Origin: Glandiceps talaboti
Lineage: Eukaryota > Hemichordata > Enteropneusta > Spengelidae
NCBI RefSeq assembly: GCF_964340395.1
Contig: NC_135568.1
Location: 6,974,079-7,038,078 of the forward strand
Direction of reading: 5' to 3'
Length of the DNA: 64,000 nucleotides
In this document: piece by piece, positions 11,201 to 23,910 of the stretch
How positions within the stretch are numbered: position 1 is the stretch's first letter
How the letters are laid out: the number at the start of each line of letters is the position of its first letter
Notes under the pieces: model-generated
The model's database searches: none
Told to the model about the DNA's origin: nothing
The model's input: only the letters and a program-made list of their open reading frames with translations
Position numbers and translations under genes: made by a program

Positions 11201-12120
11201 TAGCAGGTTTATGCACAGACACGTAAGAAAGTATGTGGTGTATACAAGAGAAATTAAGTCTAAGTACGTGTCTTCCCCAAATAAATTACTTGTTACACCT
11301 GATAAGGCGATTCTCGAGCCTGTTGTTTTAGCTGATGGTGATCCACACCACTGAAGTTAGTCATGTCTTGTGAATCCAGCTTGCCTTTCTTTCACTGGAG
11401 TAAACGTGTTCAAGCATACAATGTAGCGCTCTGATGTCTTGAAATATTTATAATACACTAGATGCTTTTACCATCGGCATGAAGACAAATTAGATGTGAC
11501 ATGTAGGAAAATTGAATTTTATACACTTTGGTAAAATGTACATCGAGAGGGCATCGTGTTTTATGTATGGGAAGGAAATCGTGTATCCTTTGCAGCGAGT
11601 TTAATAACTGTCACAAGCTTTTAGCGTGGCGAATCTTAATTCTGTTAGAGGAAAAGAAGAGAAAAAGCTTCTAATGACAAACCTGTGCTTTTCTATAGAA
11701 ATCCGGTCTATCCCAAGGGATATTGGTTAGGTTGTGTACAGAATGAAACCTTAATAAAGTCCGGCTTGTTTGGCAATGCGTTTGGCCCGACACAGAGAAG
11801 ACTTGATTGTTAGCCTTCTTTTGTTGCTTTTCCTTCATTCCTAATTAAAGTTTGATCATGGTCTGATCTATCTTATTTGTGTTTACTTCACTGAGCCCCC
11901 TGCAAGGTTGTTGATATTTCGACCTGTGTCACCACTGCTCTGCTGTTCTCCCGGGGTGTGATATTTGAACAACTGACGGATCAGACGATTTTATCTCCCC
12001 GAATATTGTCAATGTCTGTCAACGCCTCGACTTAAAATGTTTCTTTTATGCAACCTAAAGTGGGTCTTTAATGGAAATTGACATAAGTTTAGACTTGGAT
12101 TGCGTTCTTTCCATTAACAT
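11200..12120. promoter_or_regulatory. candidate conserved non-coding / regulatory island
   Basis: This block differs from its surroundings: about 25 CpGs in roughly 840 bases against 5-12 per kb in the sampled lines around it, no tandem repeats, and higher sequence complexity. No open frame is convincing. Position 11-12 kb beyond the Frizzled stop would suit a downstream enhancer. This is inference from composition only. Confidence 0.25.
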
Positions 12121-13480
12121 ACCATCTCTAAATTTCTACTAAGAAAGCTTAGTCAATTTAATTTGCTAACACTACAGTTTGACATTCTTGATTCTCAAAG
12201 ATCTGAGACGAAATCAAGATCTCTGGCCGCTGTCAAAAAAAAACATCACGTTTTTAGGTCCAGTGATTCTGGATTTTTTTCTGCTTTAGGGGTACGAGTG
12301 AAGGCATGATAATATCCAAATGAAATATCAAGGGAATGTGTTCCTTTTGTGAGACAAAAAAACCAGTGGAAAAGCCGACACCAAAGGGCAAGAATTTGCA
12401 TAAGGGGATTTAGATGCAGTGCTATGAATGTAAAGAAGTACTGTTGTTCCTTTTGCTGTGCTGTCATGTGCAAATACTGGCACATTAGAGTAATCACCAC
12501 TACTAAAGGCTTGTAGCCTTGTGTTAGCAGCAGTGCAAACAATCCTCCTGACAGACCTTTGTCTTAAAATCTGGCCGGTGTTGTCATTTCTCTTCATATA
12601 ATAACAATCTAAATCGCCCTCAGTTAGGTGCCAATTTTTAGCCTAATGTCCAGAGCAATTTCACCTTTTGTTTCAGTTCTTATGTTTTGGCTGAAAATAG
12701 GTGTTTTATTCAGTATTACCTCATAAGCCTTTCATACTATTCACCATGGCTTTTGTACGCATTGGAATAGTGACAAACCCCTTCTTATGCAAAACCTTGT
12801 AGCTGGCCTCCTGATGGAAATGCAAATACGGCCATTCTTTCCTCTGCCTGCACTCCCGCATAAAACAACATGGATGTTTTTGTGGGTAATATGAGCCAGG
12901 AATTAGACATTCATCCATGATCCAGTGCTTGTTGAATGCAATGTAGACTTATTTACTGAAGATATTCACCAGAATTGCACTTAGTTGGTAAAAGCAAGAC
13001 TGACAAGTATTTGGTGATTTTATGAGTTGACACATAATGGCTTTTAAAACCACCACCAACAATGGTAGCCGATGGTGTACATAAAGATGGTTACTTATGT
13101 ATCGTGAAAAAGTGCATTACTAGTCTCCAAGATTGCACAAATAATATATTTAGTCTCCTTGTTAGGGAAGGGAACAATGAATGCTATGTTTCTAGAGCTG
13201 TTTAAAAAAAACTATAAAAGTCCTTGTGTGGATACCCAGATTTGTGAAACATCTCTCCGACATTGCCTTTCACAACTCCTAGCAATAGTGATGATTATTT
13301 GATGATGTCACATTGTGAATAATGACATCGGGAAATGGCAGGTCAAATTACTCGAAAATTAGGCGATTCAAATTACCCAATATTTATTACTATATTGATA
13401 TAATACTAATGTTTAAGGACATTGGTGACAAAACCCAAGGGAATTTATGTCATACATCATAAAGATAGCTATATTTTTGG
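12121..13480. other. non-coding, no structure recognised
   Basis: No repeat or gene I can support. Overlapping short minus-strand frames at 12246-12597 have no recognisable domain. Confidence 0.4.
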
Positions 13481-13900
13481 TAATAGAATCATTGATTTTT
13501 GTCAAAATTCACCATTGTTTCTTTGATCAATGTTCAATTCAATAGAAATCTACAAAAAAGAAAATTCAATAAAAATTCATAATTTTGACATTTCTTTGGT
13601 CTGTTCTAAAATTTTACAAATCTAAAAAAAACATCAATAAAAATTCATAATTTTGGTTTCACATTTCTTTGGTCTGTGATAGAATTTGACAAATCTAAAA
13701 GAAATCTTCAATAAAAATTCATAATTTTGGTTTCACATTTCTTTGGTCTGCGCTAAAAAATTTGACAAATCTAAAAAAAAATTTAAATAAAAATTCATAA
13801 TTTGATTTCACTTTTCTTTAGGCTGTGCTACAATTTGCCAGAAATCTGAAAAAGAATAAAATTCTATAAAAATTGATAATTTTGATTACTTGTCTCTTCC
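13480..13900. repeat. degenerate tandem repeat, ~68-79 bp unit
   Basis: Units carry AAAAATTCATAATTTTG, TTTCACATTTCTTTGGTCTG and TTTGACAAATCTAAAAA. The ATTCAT anchor occurs at 13575, 13643, 13717 and 13793, and as ATTGAT near 13872. About five diverged copies, possibly a sixth before 13560. Confidence 0.75.
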
Positions 13901-14779
13901 CAACCACTGGTCAAATTTGAGGGCGAAATCTTTGTGTTAAAAAGAATGATTGAAATTTTATGTACATGTTTCTTTGGACTACTGGTCAAGTTTTAAAAAG
14001 TCAAAAAATTTGGCGTGTTATATCGTAGCCATGGCGATATATGGGGTGATGATATCAGAAAATCTTGATCATATTAATTTATTAAAGACAGTTAACATCT
14101 TTCCATCATTCTCCATTCTAAAAGAGTGTAGGCACCTAGCTAGATATTTGGTAGATATGGCGAAAAAAGCCAGCCATATTTTACGTACTTTCGCTGCACT
14201 GCCTTTTCTATTCATATCACCTTATCTAAGGGCCACGAATTATGTACTAAAAGCATCCAGGACATGTCTGCTCTAGAACAAAAAAATGTTACCAAATGAC
14301 CGTTTGATATTTAAGAGGGCATAATATACCATATCACCAAACTCTCTTGAGTCCTAACTTTCAGCAAATCTAAAAAATATTACAAATGATGTGTGTAGTC
14401 AGTAATGGCGGTGGTTTGGCCAAGAAGGTTGAAATACTACCCAAATGCTGCAGACAGTTTACTGTGTTCCTCACAAAATAACTCTACAATATATACATCA
14501 CATCGTCAATGTAAACTATTTTGCTAAGGTTGAGCAACCCTGGTTGCAAAAATGAGGAAATCTCATAAAGCTGACTTTATAATTTCCCCGATATCTGTTT
14601 ATCCAAAATTTTGTTTGGGAACCCTGGTAAAATGACCAATGAAGTCGGATAGATTTTATCAGCTCGCTATTCTTGATGAAAAAACACTGGTAGGGAACCA
14701 TGGTAAAGTGACTAGGGAAATCTTGTTGATAAACCTACAATGTAGTCCCAGTTGGTCACAAAAAAAACACTGAAAATTT
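13901..14779. other. non-coding; loose repeat of GGGAACC(C/A)TGGTAAA
   Basis: GGGAACCCTGGTAAAATGAC (about 14617) and GGGAACCATGGTAAAGTGAC (about 14694) are clearly related, with a weaker form near 14527. No gene is supported. Confidence 0.4.
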
Positions 14780-14784
14780 ATGAA

Positions 14785-14975
14785 AATCCCCTTCACTCCA
14801 TTGTCGTGGCAATGAAATCATTGCAAAACATGCAAAGACACACTTTGTTCTGTACAAGTTTTGTAACAATTTAATTGCCATGGTAATGGAAGGATGTGGA
14901 ATTGCATAAAATTTCACAATGGAAATAGTCACAAAACATGCAAGAATACTATTTTGTTCCATCCATACATACTGC
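14785..14975. repeat. two-copy tandem duplication, ~109 bp unit
   Basis: GTGGCAATG...CAAAACATGCAA...TTTTGTTC in the first unit recurs as ATGGTAATG...CAAAACATGCAA...TTTTGTTC in the second; the AAAACATGCAA anchors are at about 14825 and 14934. Confidence 0.55.
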
Positions 14976-16090
14976 ACTGATTTTCAAGTCCAGTCAACCA
15001 GGTGCTATGTTGCATAACAACCATGCTTGTTTGTGGCAGTGATGGAGCAGGCACATACTCGTACTCGCAGAGAAATTCCCTGGCTTGTCGGAACGGATGA
15101 ATCGTAACCCCTTCGGTGAACTTATATTATGTAGAGATTTGAAGAGATACTAGGATGACTCAAAGATTAAAATAAATGAATTAACTCACAGACTGCTGTT
15201 AATTTGCAATCACTTTATAGTGTCACATCGGTCAATCTGATAAAACGACCTGCCATCAATCATCGAATCTTCAGAGTCTAATTTCTCAAAAAAAAAAAAA
15301 AAAAAATTATCTGACAAATTCAAAATTGTATACACAAGGTTTGATCCAATTTTATGTGTTGTTTTAATTTTGAAGATAATGTGAAGTGTGGTGAATACAT
15401 ATATGGTTTGAGGAAATTGTCGCACAAAAGTTGTATGGCTTGTCGGAGATCAGAATTTCCTCTGTATAAATTTATGTATTCATTGGAAAGCAGGGACACA
15501 CAGACACATTAGTAAATGTGTATGATGATGTGTCTGTTATGTGGTCCTGAAATATTAGTCATATTAATCGACTATCAAGGAATGAATACATCCATTTTTT
15601 GACAGATAAGAACTTTACGACATTTCAGAATTTTGATGTTAAATTTATCAGCAAATTTACTGAAGAAATGTTATTTTAGTAACATTACTTGCAGATTTTC
15701 ACAAATTATCAGTTCAATTTTGAAATTTTTATTAGAATTCCAAATTTTTGAAAAAAAATGTGAAAATAATAAACTCCCAAGATGTTCAAATCGTAGAATA
15801 AATGGAGACCGATAAAATGAATAAACTTCAATCAATGGGATATAATTTGCAAACATTTGACCTGTATCTAGAGGCTGCCTTTGCAGCTCATATTGTGTGA
15901 TATCTCTCCTTACAGTCTAAAGGCTATCTTATCTCTAGATACAGCAAAAACTCATTCAAAATTTCATGTATTAGCCTCTGAAATGGCTGATTCTACTGAT
16001 AAGGCTGCCCAGTGAGGGTTAAGGCTCGCCGGCTTTATGATTAAACCAGGCCCTTTTTGGTATGACGTCGTCATCATCGTCATCATCGCA
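14976..16090. other. non-coding with one inverted repeat
   Basis: CTGTATCTAGAG at 15862-15873 is matched perfectly in reverse complement at 15933-15944, enclosing 59 bases that pair only poorly (a GCCTTT/AAAGGC match with a bulge). Otherwise nothing is recognised. Confidence 0.5.
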
Positions 16091-16094
16091 GGCA

Positions 16095-16480
16095 CTTGAC
16101 TCGGGTGTGGACGTGCCATACTGCTACATACAAAGTATCAGTGTAGTAGTGTGTTCACACAGGTGTAGACGTGCAGACGTGCGCTACTGCAACATACAAA
16201 GTACCGGATCATAATCTCTTCACACGAGTGTAGACTTGCAATACTAACAACATACAAAATATTGGTTTTGTAGTCTCACTATAGCCGTAAATGTCAGATA
16301 ATGCAACATACATGATATCAGTGTTGTATACACAGGCTAAATGTGTGATACTGCAGCATTCAAAATATTGATGTCATAATCTCTTCGCTTGGTTCTAGAC
16401 ATATGATACTGCAACATACAAGCTATTGGTGATGCAGTCATTTCACATGGGTGTAAACGTGTGATATTGCATTGTATTGC
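16095..16480. repeat. degenerate tandem repeat, ~50-66 bp unit
   Basis: Six to seven diverged units with the blocks GATACTGCAACATACAAA, TATTGGTGTTGTAGTC and TTCACACAGGTGTAGACGTG. The ACATACAAA anchor or its decayed form is near 16126, 16192, 16250, 16306, 16355 and 16413. Confidence 0.7.
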
Positions 16481-18115
16481 CAGTCAGCTACTCTGTTTCT
16501 CTATTTACCTTGTAAAAAGTAAATGACTACTAAGGCAGGCAGGAAGACGGTATGACTCACTACCTTGGCAGTTCCTTTCTCTGCACAAATCAAATATCAG
16601 TTCTAGCTTTCAAAAGGGACAGAGTTTGTTGTTTGCTTTTCAGATCATCCACTATGTACAGGTCATGAACATTTCGAACACTTTATAGTTGTAGTACATG
16701 TGTACATTTGTACATTTACAGTAATGTCATCTTTTATCGCTAAACACAGTGCGTACAGTCACGTTAATTTCAGCCTCTCTGACAGTACAGTACATACACA
16801 CATGTACAGTCATGTGTGGGTTCTCTCGGTAGTCACGTTATTTTCTATCACTAAAGACAGTGTCAGAGCGATTTCAGGGTTCCTGTGTTCTATACGTCAG
16901 TTCTCGCCTCTCTGTTCAGTGTATACACGTAGTCGTGGCAGGCAGTTCTGACTTCTCAGTTCATATATGCCAGACAGTATGTACAACACCATCACGTCAG
17001 CCCCATTACTGTGTATACTTATACATTGATTCATGCCATTTGCCACATCAGATAAAGTGTGGAGAGTCATGTCACTGATTACCTCGAAGTATTTCGGTTG
17101 TAGTTTCAACCAGCGACTACAGTACATACACATTCACAACAGTTTTAAGAGCTCAATGAAGTACATACCTGGTATTATGCATGTAATGAGTTACATCATG
17201 ACACCAGTTTCAACCACCGAGTACAGTTCATAGAAATACACAGTGATGACAATTTCATATACTTATTATAATTTCACTATCTCTGAAACTGACAGCATTG
17301 AAAGTACTGTACTATTTTGTGACTTTCTGACACAAAGTGACACCATTCTGACAATTTCCATCACACGGTAATGACATTTTCAAACATACATGCAGTTTAC
17401 ACAGTCATTATAATTCCTAACAGCATAGTAGCTGCCCTGTCAAACACTACTGTCACTAGCTTCAACCACTCATGCACTGATGGATTTTGACTACAGATCT
17501 TCCACAAACTTTGCCGAGAGAACGTAGTCAAAATCTGCTTGCATGAAAGTTGTAGGCTGGGATGGAACCAAATGGGAATGACACAGAGAAGGGACCAATG
17601 GACACATGAATTGTACTGATTTGAACCCCCCGTTTCACCATCAAAATCATCTCACCTACCATACAAAACTGAAGGATTATACTACTGTTGCATAGAACAT
17701 AGGGGTGATAGCAGAGAATCAAAGACAAAACAAGGACTCAGTACAGGTGGTTTTTATCACTGACTACTGGGTGTCTAGGAGTCAACAAGTTACATGTACA
17801 TTTTAAGGCAATAGTGAGGTTTCACAGTATGGGTGAACCAGCTGAGGACATATGGTAAGAGTTAGAATCAATGCTTTGTGATGGGACAAAGTTGTGGTTT
17901 GGGCCACCACATGATAACCTGACAACATGAATGGGTTGGATACCAGTATTTGGTCAGTGTTGGTATTAATGCTAACCACTTACCATAAGGCATGTAACGG
18001 ATATCATCAGAGTAGTTAAATCAAAAGTCGAGGCACATTTTTCAAGATAGGAGGAGCATTCTGATGTTTTATACTTTGTAGTATCAACCAAAAATTGACT
18101 GCAGTAACATCAACC
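16481..18115. other. non-coding, possible very degenerate repeat
   Basis: Between about 16700 and 17450 the words CAGTACATACACA, TTTCAACCA and CAGTCATGT recur at irregular spacing, hinting at a strongly decayed array. I cannot define a unit. Confidence 0.3.
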
Positions 18116-18120
18116 CATCT

Positions 18121-18300
18121 ACCCTTTTATGGCAGTGTCTACACATATACCCTTTTATGGCAGTGTCTCCACATATACCCTTTTCTGACAGCATCTACAC
18201 ATATACCCTGTTATGACAGTGTCTACCCATATACCCTTTTCTGATAGGACATGTATCTAACCATGTATACACGCACCCTTTTATGGCAATCTCTATCCAT
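18121..18300. repeat. tandem repeat, exact 28-bp unit
   Basis: ACCCTTTTATGGCAGTGTCT followed by ACACATAT. Unit starts at 18121, 18149, 18177, 18205 and 18233 are exactly 28 bp apart; a sixth, diverged copy begins at 18275 after an insertion of about 14 bp. Confidence 0.9.
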
Positions 18301-18847
18301 ACCATTGGGCCTAGTGTGCTGGCTTGGATAGGTATTCTGCTTACAAATTAGACACTAAATCCAGGCCAATACCAGCTGCCCAGCTTTATTAGGGCTCAAA
18401 CCAACACTATAACCACCCACATACCCAGGTTCACCAGTCATTACAGCTCCATCTCTTCTTAGCCATACTTGCCCCACTTTACACGTATTAGCCCACTCTA
18501 AACCAACCAATAGCATTGCATATATGCCCATTGCACACACAAAAAAAACAAAGGAGCGTCATAATCCATAAGCCAAATCTCAAGGTTTTACTTGCCACTT
18601 GAGAAAACTTTGGACTATTATGCCATGAGTCATTTCCCCAGAAATTCATGATATAAACACATCACCATATACATGTATGTATGAGACTTGAGTGATTACG
18701 ATGAGAAAATCATCAAAGTATGTAATACATGTAGATCAAATCATCAAAAGTATTTGGATTTTATCTAGAAGGTAATTTGTAATTTTGTAATTTTCCTGAA
18801 TTTTATGTGAGCTGCATTTGATGTACATTCATATGTGAGTGGGTGAA

Positions 18848-18849
<2 letters not shown>
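18301..18849. other. non-coding, nothing recognised
   Basis: No repeat or frame worth annotating. Confidence 0.4.
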
Positions 18850-18888
<39 letters not shown>

Positions 18889-19100
18889 ATGCATGCATGC
18901 ATGTATGTATGTATGTATGTATGCATGCATGCATGCATGCATGTATGTATGTATGTATGTATGTATGTATGTATGTATGTATGTTGTGTGTGTATGTATG
19001 TATGTGATTGCACATGGGCATTGTGTGTGTGTGTGCATGTATGGATGGGTGTGTGTATGTATATATGTATATGTATACATGTATGTACGCACGTACACAT
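18850..19100. repeat. compound microsatellite (GT)n-(GCAT)n-(ATGT)n
   Basis: A GT run (about 18850-18887) passes into alternating GCAT and ATGT blocks and ends in degenerate GT/ATGT by about 19100. It creates overlapping Cys-Val / His-Thr open frames on both strands that are not genes. Confidence 0.95.
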
Positions 19101-19740
19101 CTATATGTATGTAAATTTGGGCAGATCTCTTGTTTCTGTCTAGTTTGAACACAAATTGTTCAAAATTTGTGTTTCTTATACACATATCTCATAGATTTAT
19201 CAAATAAAAAAAACGTTCATCAAATAAAATATACAAAAATTTGAAAAAGAAAAGAGAAAAATTCTACATCATATATAACAAAAAACCCATTTTAGTTTTA
19301 ACACGGTGTCTTCAAAATTTAAACTTCTGAATGCGATTGCAAACATTTCATCAATTCACCCATGAAAAAAAATCGAAACAAAGAAAAATGTGTCAGTTCT
19401 AACCCATTTTGTGGTTATGACAGGAATGGTTGATGTCATCCACACAGCTATTTGAAGGAGACACTATGTGCTCAGTGCAGCTGCTTTTGGTTTCCATCAC
19501 ATCACAGTTTACCGATGATGCCCCGGAGCTAAAAATTCCAGTTCTTTGTATGAGAAACATGGTAAAATTCAGGGGATGTAATCACATAAATTTGTTTTCA
19601 TTAGGGTAACAAGATACTGGTATGAAAATATAAGCCCATTCCTTCTGGATAAGAAAGGAAATATTAATATATTGAAGGTGTTTTGAGAAGCCTTGAAGTG
19701 AAAGATTTCCATTTGCCGGGAATGATGTATAATTTTCCTT
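19101..19740. other. non-coding, nothing recognised
   Basis: AT-rich sequence without identifiable structure. Confidence 0.4.
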
Positions 19741-19995
19741 TAAAACAGATCAATGAAATCTCTCTGTGAAGCCGGTTGGTGGGGAAGAGAAGAAAAGACA
19801 TTATCGCAACACACTAGAAAATGTGTGATTTGTCTCCAAGCTGTTCACTGAAATTTATCTTTGAAGGTAGTAATTGCGAAAGAATAGAAAAGACTGCAAA
19901 ATGTGTAATTTCCAACTAAACAGATCAGTAGAATTTATCCATAAAGGCAGTTGAAAAGACTGATATTCTCGAAAATGTGTATCGGGGAAATTTAT
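19740..19995. repeat. degenerate tandem repeat, ~80-95 bp unit
   Basis: About three units share ACAGATCA(A/G)T(G/A)(G/A)AAT, (T)CTGTGAAGGCAGTTG-like and GAAAATGTGTGATTT blocks, with anchors near 19765, 19858 and 19938. Confidence 0.55.
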
Positions 19996-19999
19996 CCTC

Positions 20000-20760
20000 G
20001 TAAGGGCTTGAGAAACATCACAATAAAAACCCAAAGACAACATCACACACACCACAGAATGGTAAGCAAGAAAATCACAAATTTGTCGAAAATTACAAAA
20101 AAAAATATCTTCCATCATTCTGACTTCTATGGATTCATGGGGAAACTGATTAATTGTAAAAGTAAATCTCTTGCTTTTAGTCACCAAGAAATGAAAATTG
20201 AAGGAAGCATTTGAGTCTTTTTTGAGTGATATGGTTTGACCTTTGACCTGACTATATCTTTCAGTGGATTTGCCTGAAGGCTGAAAATAATAGCCGTACC
20301 TTGTATAGCTTCCTTTCTTAGTGATGGACATGCACTATAATCATTTCAAATTGCTTTTCTGGATTGATAATTACCAGAATTTTCTCTGTCATGTGATCTC
20401 AAATCAGTTTAGTCTCAATCCACACAATATATAAAGTAAGCCACGTCATTTTAAGCACGCACAAACTGATATTTGATCCAAAAAAAACCCAAATGTCAAA
20501 ATCTTACATTTTGGAATATTTATAACACGGTGGTCGCATGATTTCCTATCATCAAATTAGTCTGTCGTAACACAAAAACATCAGTATCGTGTTTCAACTT
20601 TTATAGTCTGATTACTCGGTGCTGAGTTCCAATTTTCGTATCTGATGTCAACAGAAAACTCTAGAAAACTGAGTTTTATGAACCTTCATGTGAGTGATGG
20701 ATATTGTCAAACAAAATACTCTGATTACCAGCCATTGTTTAGTTCAATTATCAAAAAATC
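20000..20760. other. non-coding, nothing recognised
   Basis: A 158-codon minus-strand open frame overlaps 19855-20331 but has no recognisable domain, and its end lies in the repeat to the left. Confidence 0.35.
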
Positions 20761-20764
20761 CTGA

Positions 20765-21200
20765 CCTACCATCTGATTGGTTAGAGCTGAGTGACATGAT
20801 TCCCAGACCTGTCATGTGATTGGTTCATCCCAAATGAAGCATTCTGATCCAATTGGTTGAAAAGTAAGAAGAGGTGCCTGGACCAAAGAGAAACCTCATT
20901 CTGAGCTGCAATCTGATTGGTTTATGTCTACGAAGAAGTACTCAGACCCATTATCTGATTGGTTCATTCCAAGGAAAAGGATCCGGAAGTGCAATTTGAT
21001 TGGTAAGTACTGTGAATTATTACAAGCTTTCTTAGCTGCTATTTGATTGGTTAGTGCTTTGTAATAAGACTCGTAAGCTGTCTTTTGATTGGTTAATACT
21101 ATTTTATAAGATTCCTAAGCTGCCATTTGATTGGTAAGTGCTGGCGAAAGATTCCTCAGTTGCCATTTGATTGGTTAGTAGCGTTTATAAAAGTACCCAG
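20765..21200. repeat. degenerate ~42-bp tandem array of CCAAT-box cores
   Basis: Ten ATTGG (reverse CCAAT) cores, nine as GATTGG, start near 20775, 20818, 20851, 20915, 20957, 20998, 21045, 21087, 21129 and 21169. Six of nine intervals are 40-43 bp; the 33 and 64 bp intervals sum to 97. A late unit reads GCTGCCATTTGATTGGTTAG then a variable AT-rich linker and AAGATTCCTAA. Linkers have diverged strongly while the core persists. Confidence 0.8.
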
Positions 21201-21329
21201 ACCTGCCTCTTGACATTCCAGTACAATTTAACCATTGTAGTGCCTCACACATACTCTCATACAATCAGTACATCATAGTACAGCATGTATCAGTCAAAAT
21301 TTATTGACACCAAAGGGCATAATTATCTC

Positions 21330-22240
<911 letters not shown>

Positions 22241-22319
22241 GTGAAGGATAAAAATCTGGGTAAATTTATACAAATACAAGTTGTATGTACAAGCCTTTTA
22301 AATTGTGACAAATAAAAAT

Positions 22320-22690
22320 TATAATTACCTGCCAAGTCAAATTGAGATTGTAACCATTGGCAACCAAAAATCAATGAACTCAGATATTGGTTAAAATCTT
22401 CCCTGTAAAAATATCTGTTGATGGACCTTTTTTTGAGTTATTTGGATCAAAATATGTAAATGGACCGTCTGTGTTATTTGGTTCAAAGTATATTCGGATA
22501 AAAAATGTAACAGTAAAATTTTAAAATTACTACCTGCCAAGTCAAATTGAGATTGTAACCGTTGGCAACCAAAATCAATGATGAGAAGTATTGGTTTATT
22601 TCTTCCCCGTGAAAAATATATTGATGGGCCTTTATTTGTTATTTGGCGCAAAATATATTCGGATTAAAAGTGTGACATTAAAATTTGGAA
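22320..22690. repeat. two-copy direct repeat, 205-bp offset
   Basis: ACCTGCCAAGTCAAATTGAG begins at 22327 and again at 22532, both followed by ATTGTAACC(A/G)TTGGCAACC, then TTGATGG(A/G)CCTTT and TTATTTGG blocks. This is a better conserved duplication than most in this half of the window. Confidence 0.85.
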
Positions 22691-22699
22691 ATATTAGAA

Positions 22700-23640
22700 G
22701 ATATTTGCTGAAGGCAGTAATGTACATGAGATTGTTGCAGAAAAGGTCAAAATCTGCTTTTTTAGGGATTTCTCCAATGTTAGACTTCATTTGTTGAAAT
22801 GATATTGCATGTCTAGTTTAGCCCCAAGTCATGCAGTGTGTGTGTCAGAAAATCTATAAATTGTCGTAGCATTCTGTAGTAATTTTGCAAATGTATTGTA
22901 CGGACATTTTAAGGAAATGAATTCTCTCCCTCTATAGTATAATTGGGAAAGACATCGTCATATTCGGGAGCCATACTTTTAGGATTTGATTCGCCGTAGT
23001 CAATGTAATTGGATGCTGTGTCATTGTTGCTATTGCTGCTTCGAAACTCGGCATTATCATTACGTACAAAATATAATGAACGTTGCCAGAGGCTACAACA
23101 TTTTTGAGTTTGGAAACTTAAAAGAAGATTTTGATGAATATATCCTACAACAGTTTCTCTTTGTCATGACGACAAGGAATTTACGTTTATTAGAGGCAAG
23201 GAGTAATTTCCTTTGTAATTTTTCCACATTCTTTTTAAATGTGGTGTTTTTTCACTGCAAATACAAGATGTAGGCCTTCAAAGCAGACTACAATTTATTT
23301 CAGTTCATGAATGACTGATTTACCATACTGTTAAGCAACTCGATTTTCAATCAAGATTCAAACTTACAATTCCAAATTTTTTTGAAATTATGTTTTTGCA
23401 TGCTTGAAGCCATTCTTGATATATGTGATTTGTGTTCAAGTGTTCATCCGAGGTGTTTGTACAAGGGCTGTGTGTAAAAAATATCTAGATTCATGTCACA
23501 ACTGCATGATTCAAGACATTTGTATTGATGTTTCTCTATTCACTAGGTGTCTTGACTTTCTAGACACACACACCTTTTTATTGCCAAATGGCATGTTCAA
23601 CACACTCTGAATCATATAGTTTGACCTAATTGATCAGAAA
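22700..23640. other. non-coding, nothing recognised
   Basis: A 95-codon plus-strand frame at 22986-23273 has no recognisable domain or splice context; I do not call it. Confidence 0.35.
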
Positions 23641-23910
23641 TTTTTCTTATTTCATAATTTTTGGATCATTTCAAATTTATTTTACACCAGAAGCATACGA
23701 TGAATCATCATTATTGAATTACTAACAAAATTTTGATATGAAATTACTAAAATTTTATGAAAATTACAGAAAAATTATTTATATATTTTTTTGTATTCAT
23801 TTTAGATCAAAAGCATAATATTGAATATTTTTATTAAAATGATTCCAAAATTTTGATGAAAAACAAAGAAATTACAAATATTTTGTGAAAAATGTAATTA
23901 CTATATTTTT
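23640..23910. repeat. two-copy AT-rich tandem duplication, ~120-135 bp unit
   Basis: TTTATTTTACACCAGAAGCATA...CAAAATTTTGATATGAAATTAC recurs as TTCATTTTAGATCAAAAGCATA...CAAAATTTTGATGAAAAACA with similar flanks. Confidence 0.5.

Noticed and set aside
12426-12440. 15-base match to the microRNA miR-1 (GAATGTAAAGAAGTA)
   Set aside because: The 5' base pair of the mature sequence and its 3' end differ, and no complementary arm capable of forming a precursor hairpin lies within about 70 bases on either side.
19855-20331. 158-codon minus-strand open frame
   Set aside because: No recognisable domain, composition like surrounding DNA, and its far end lies in a decayed tandem repeat. Length is attainable by chance in 64 kb.
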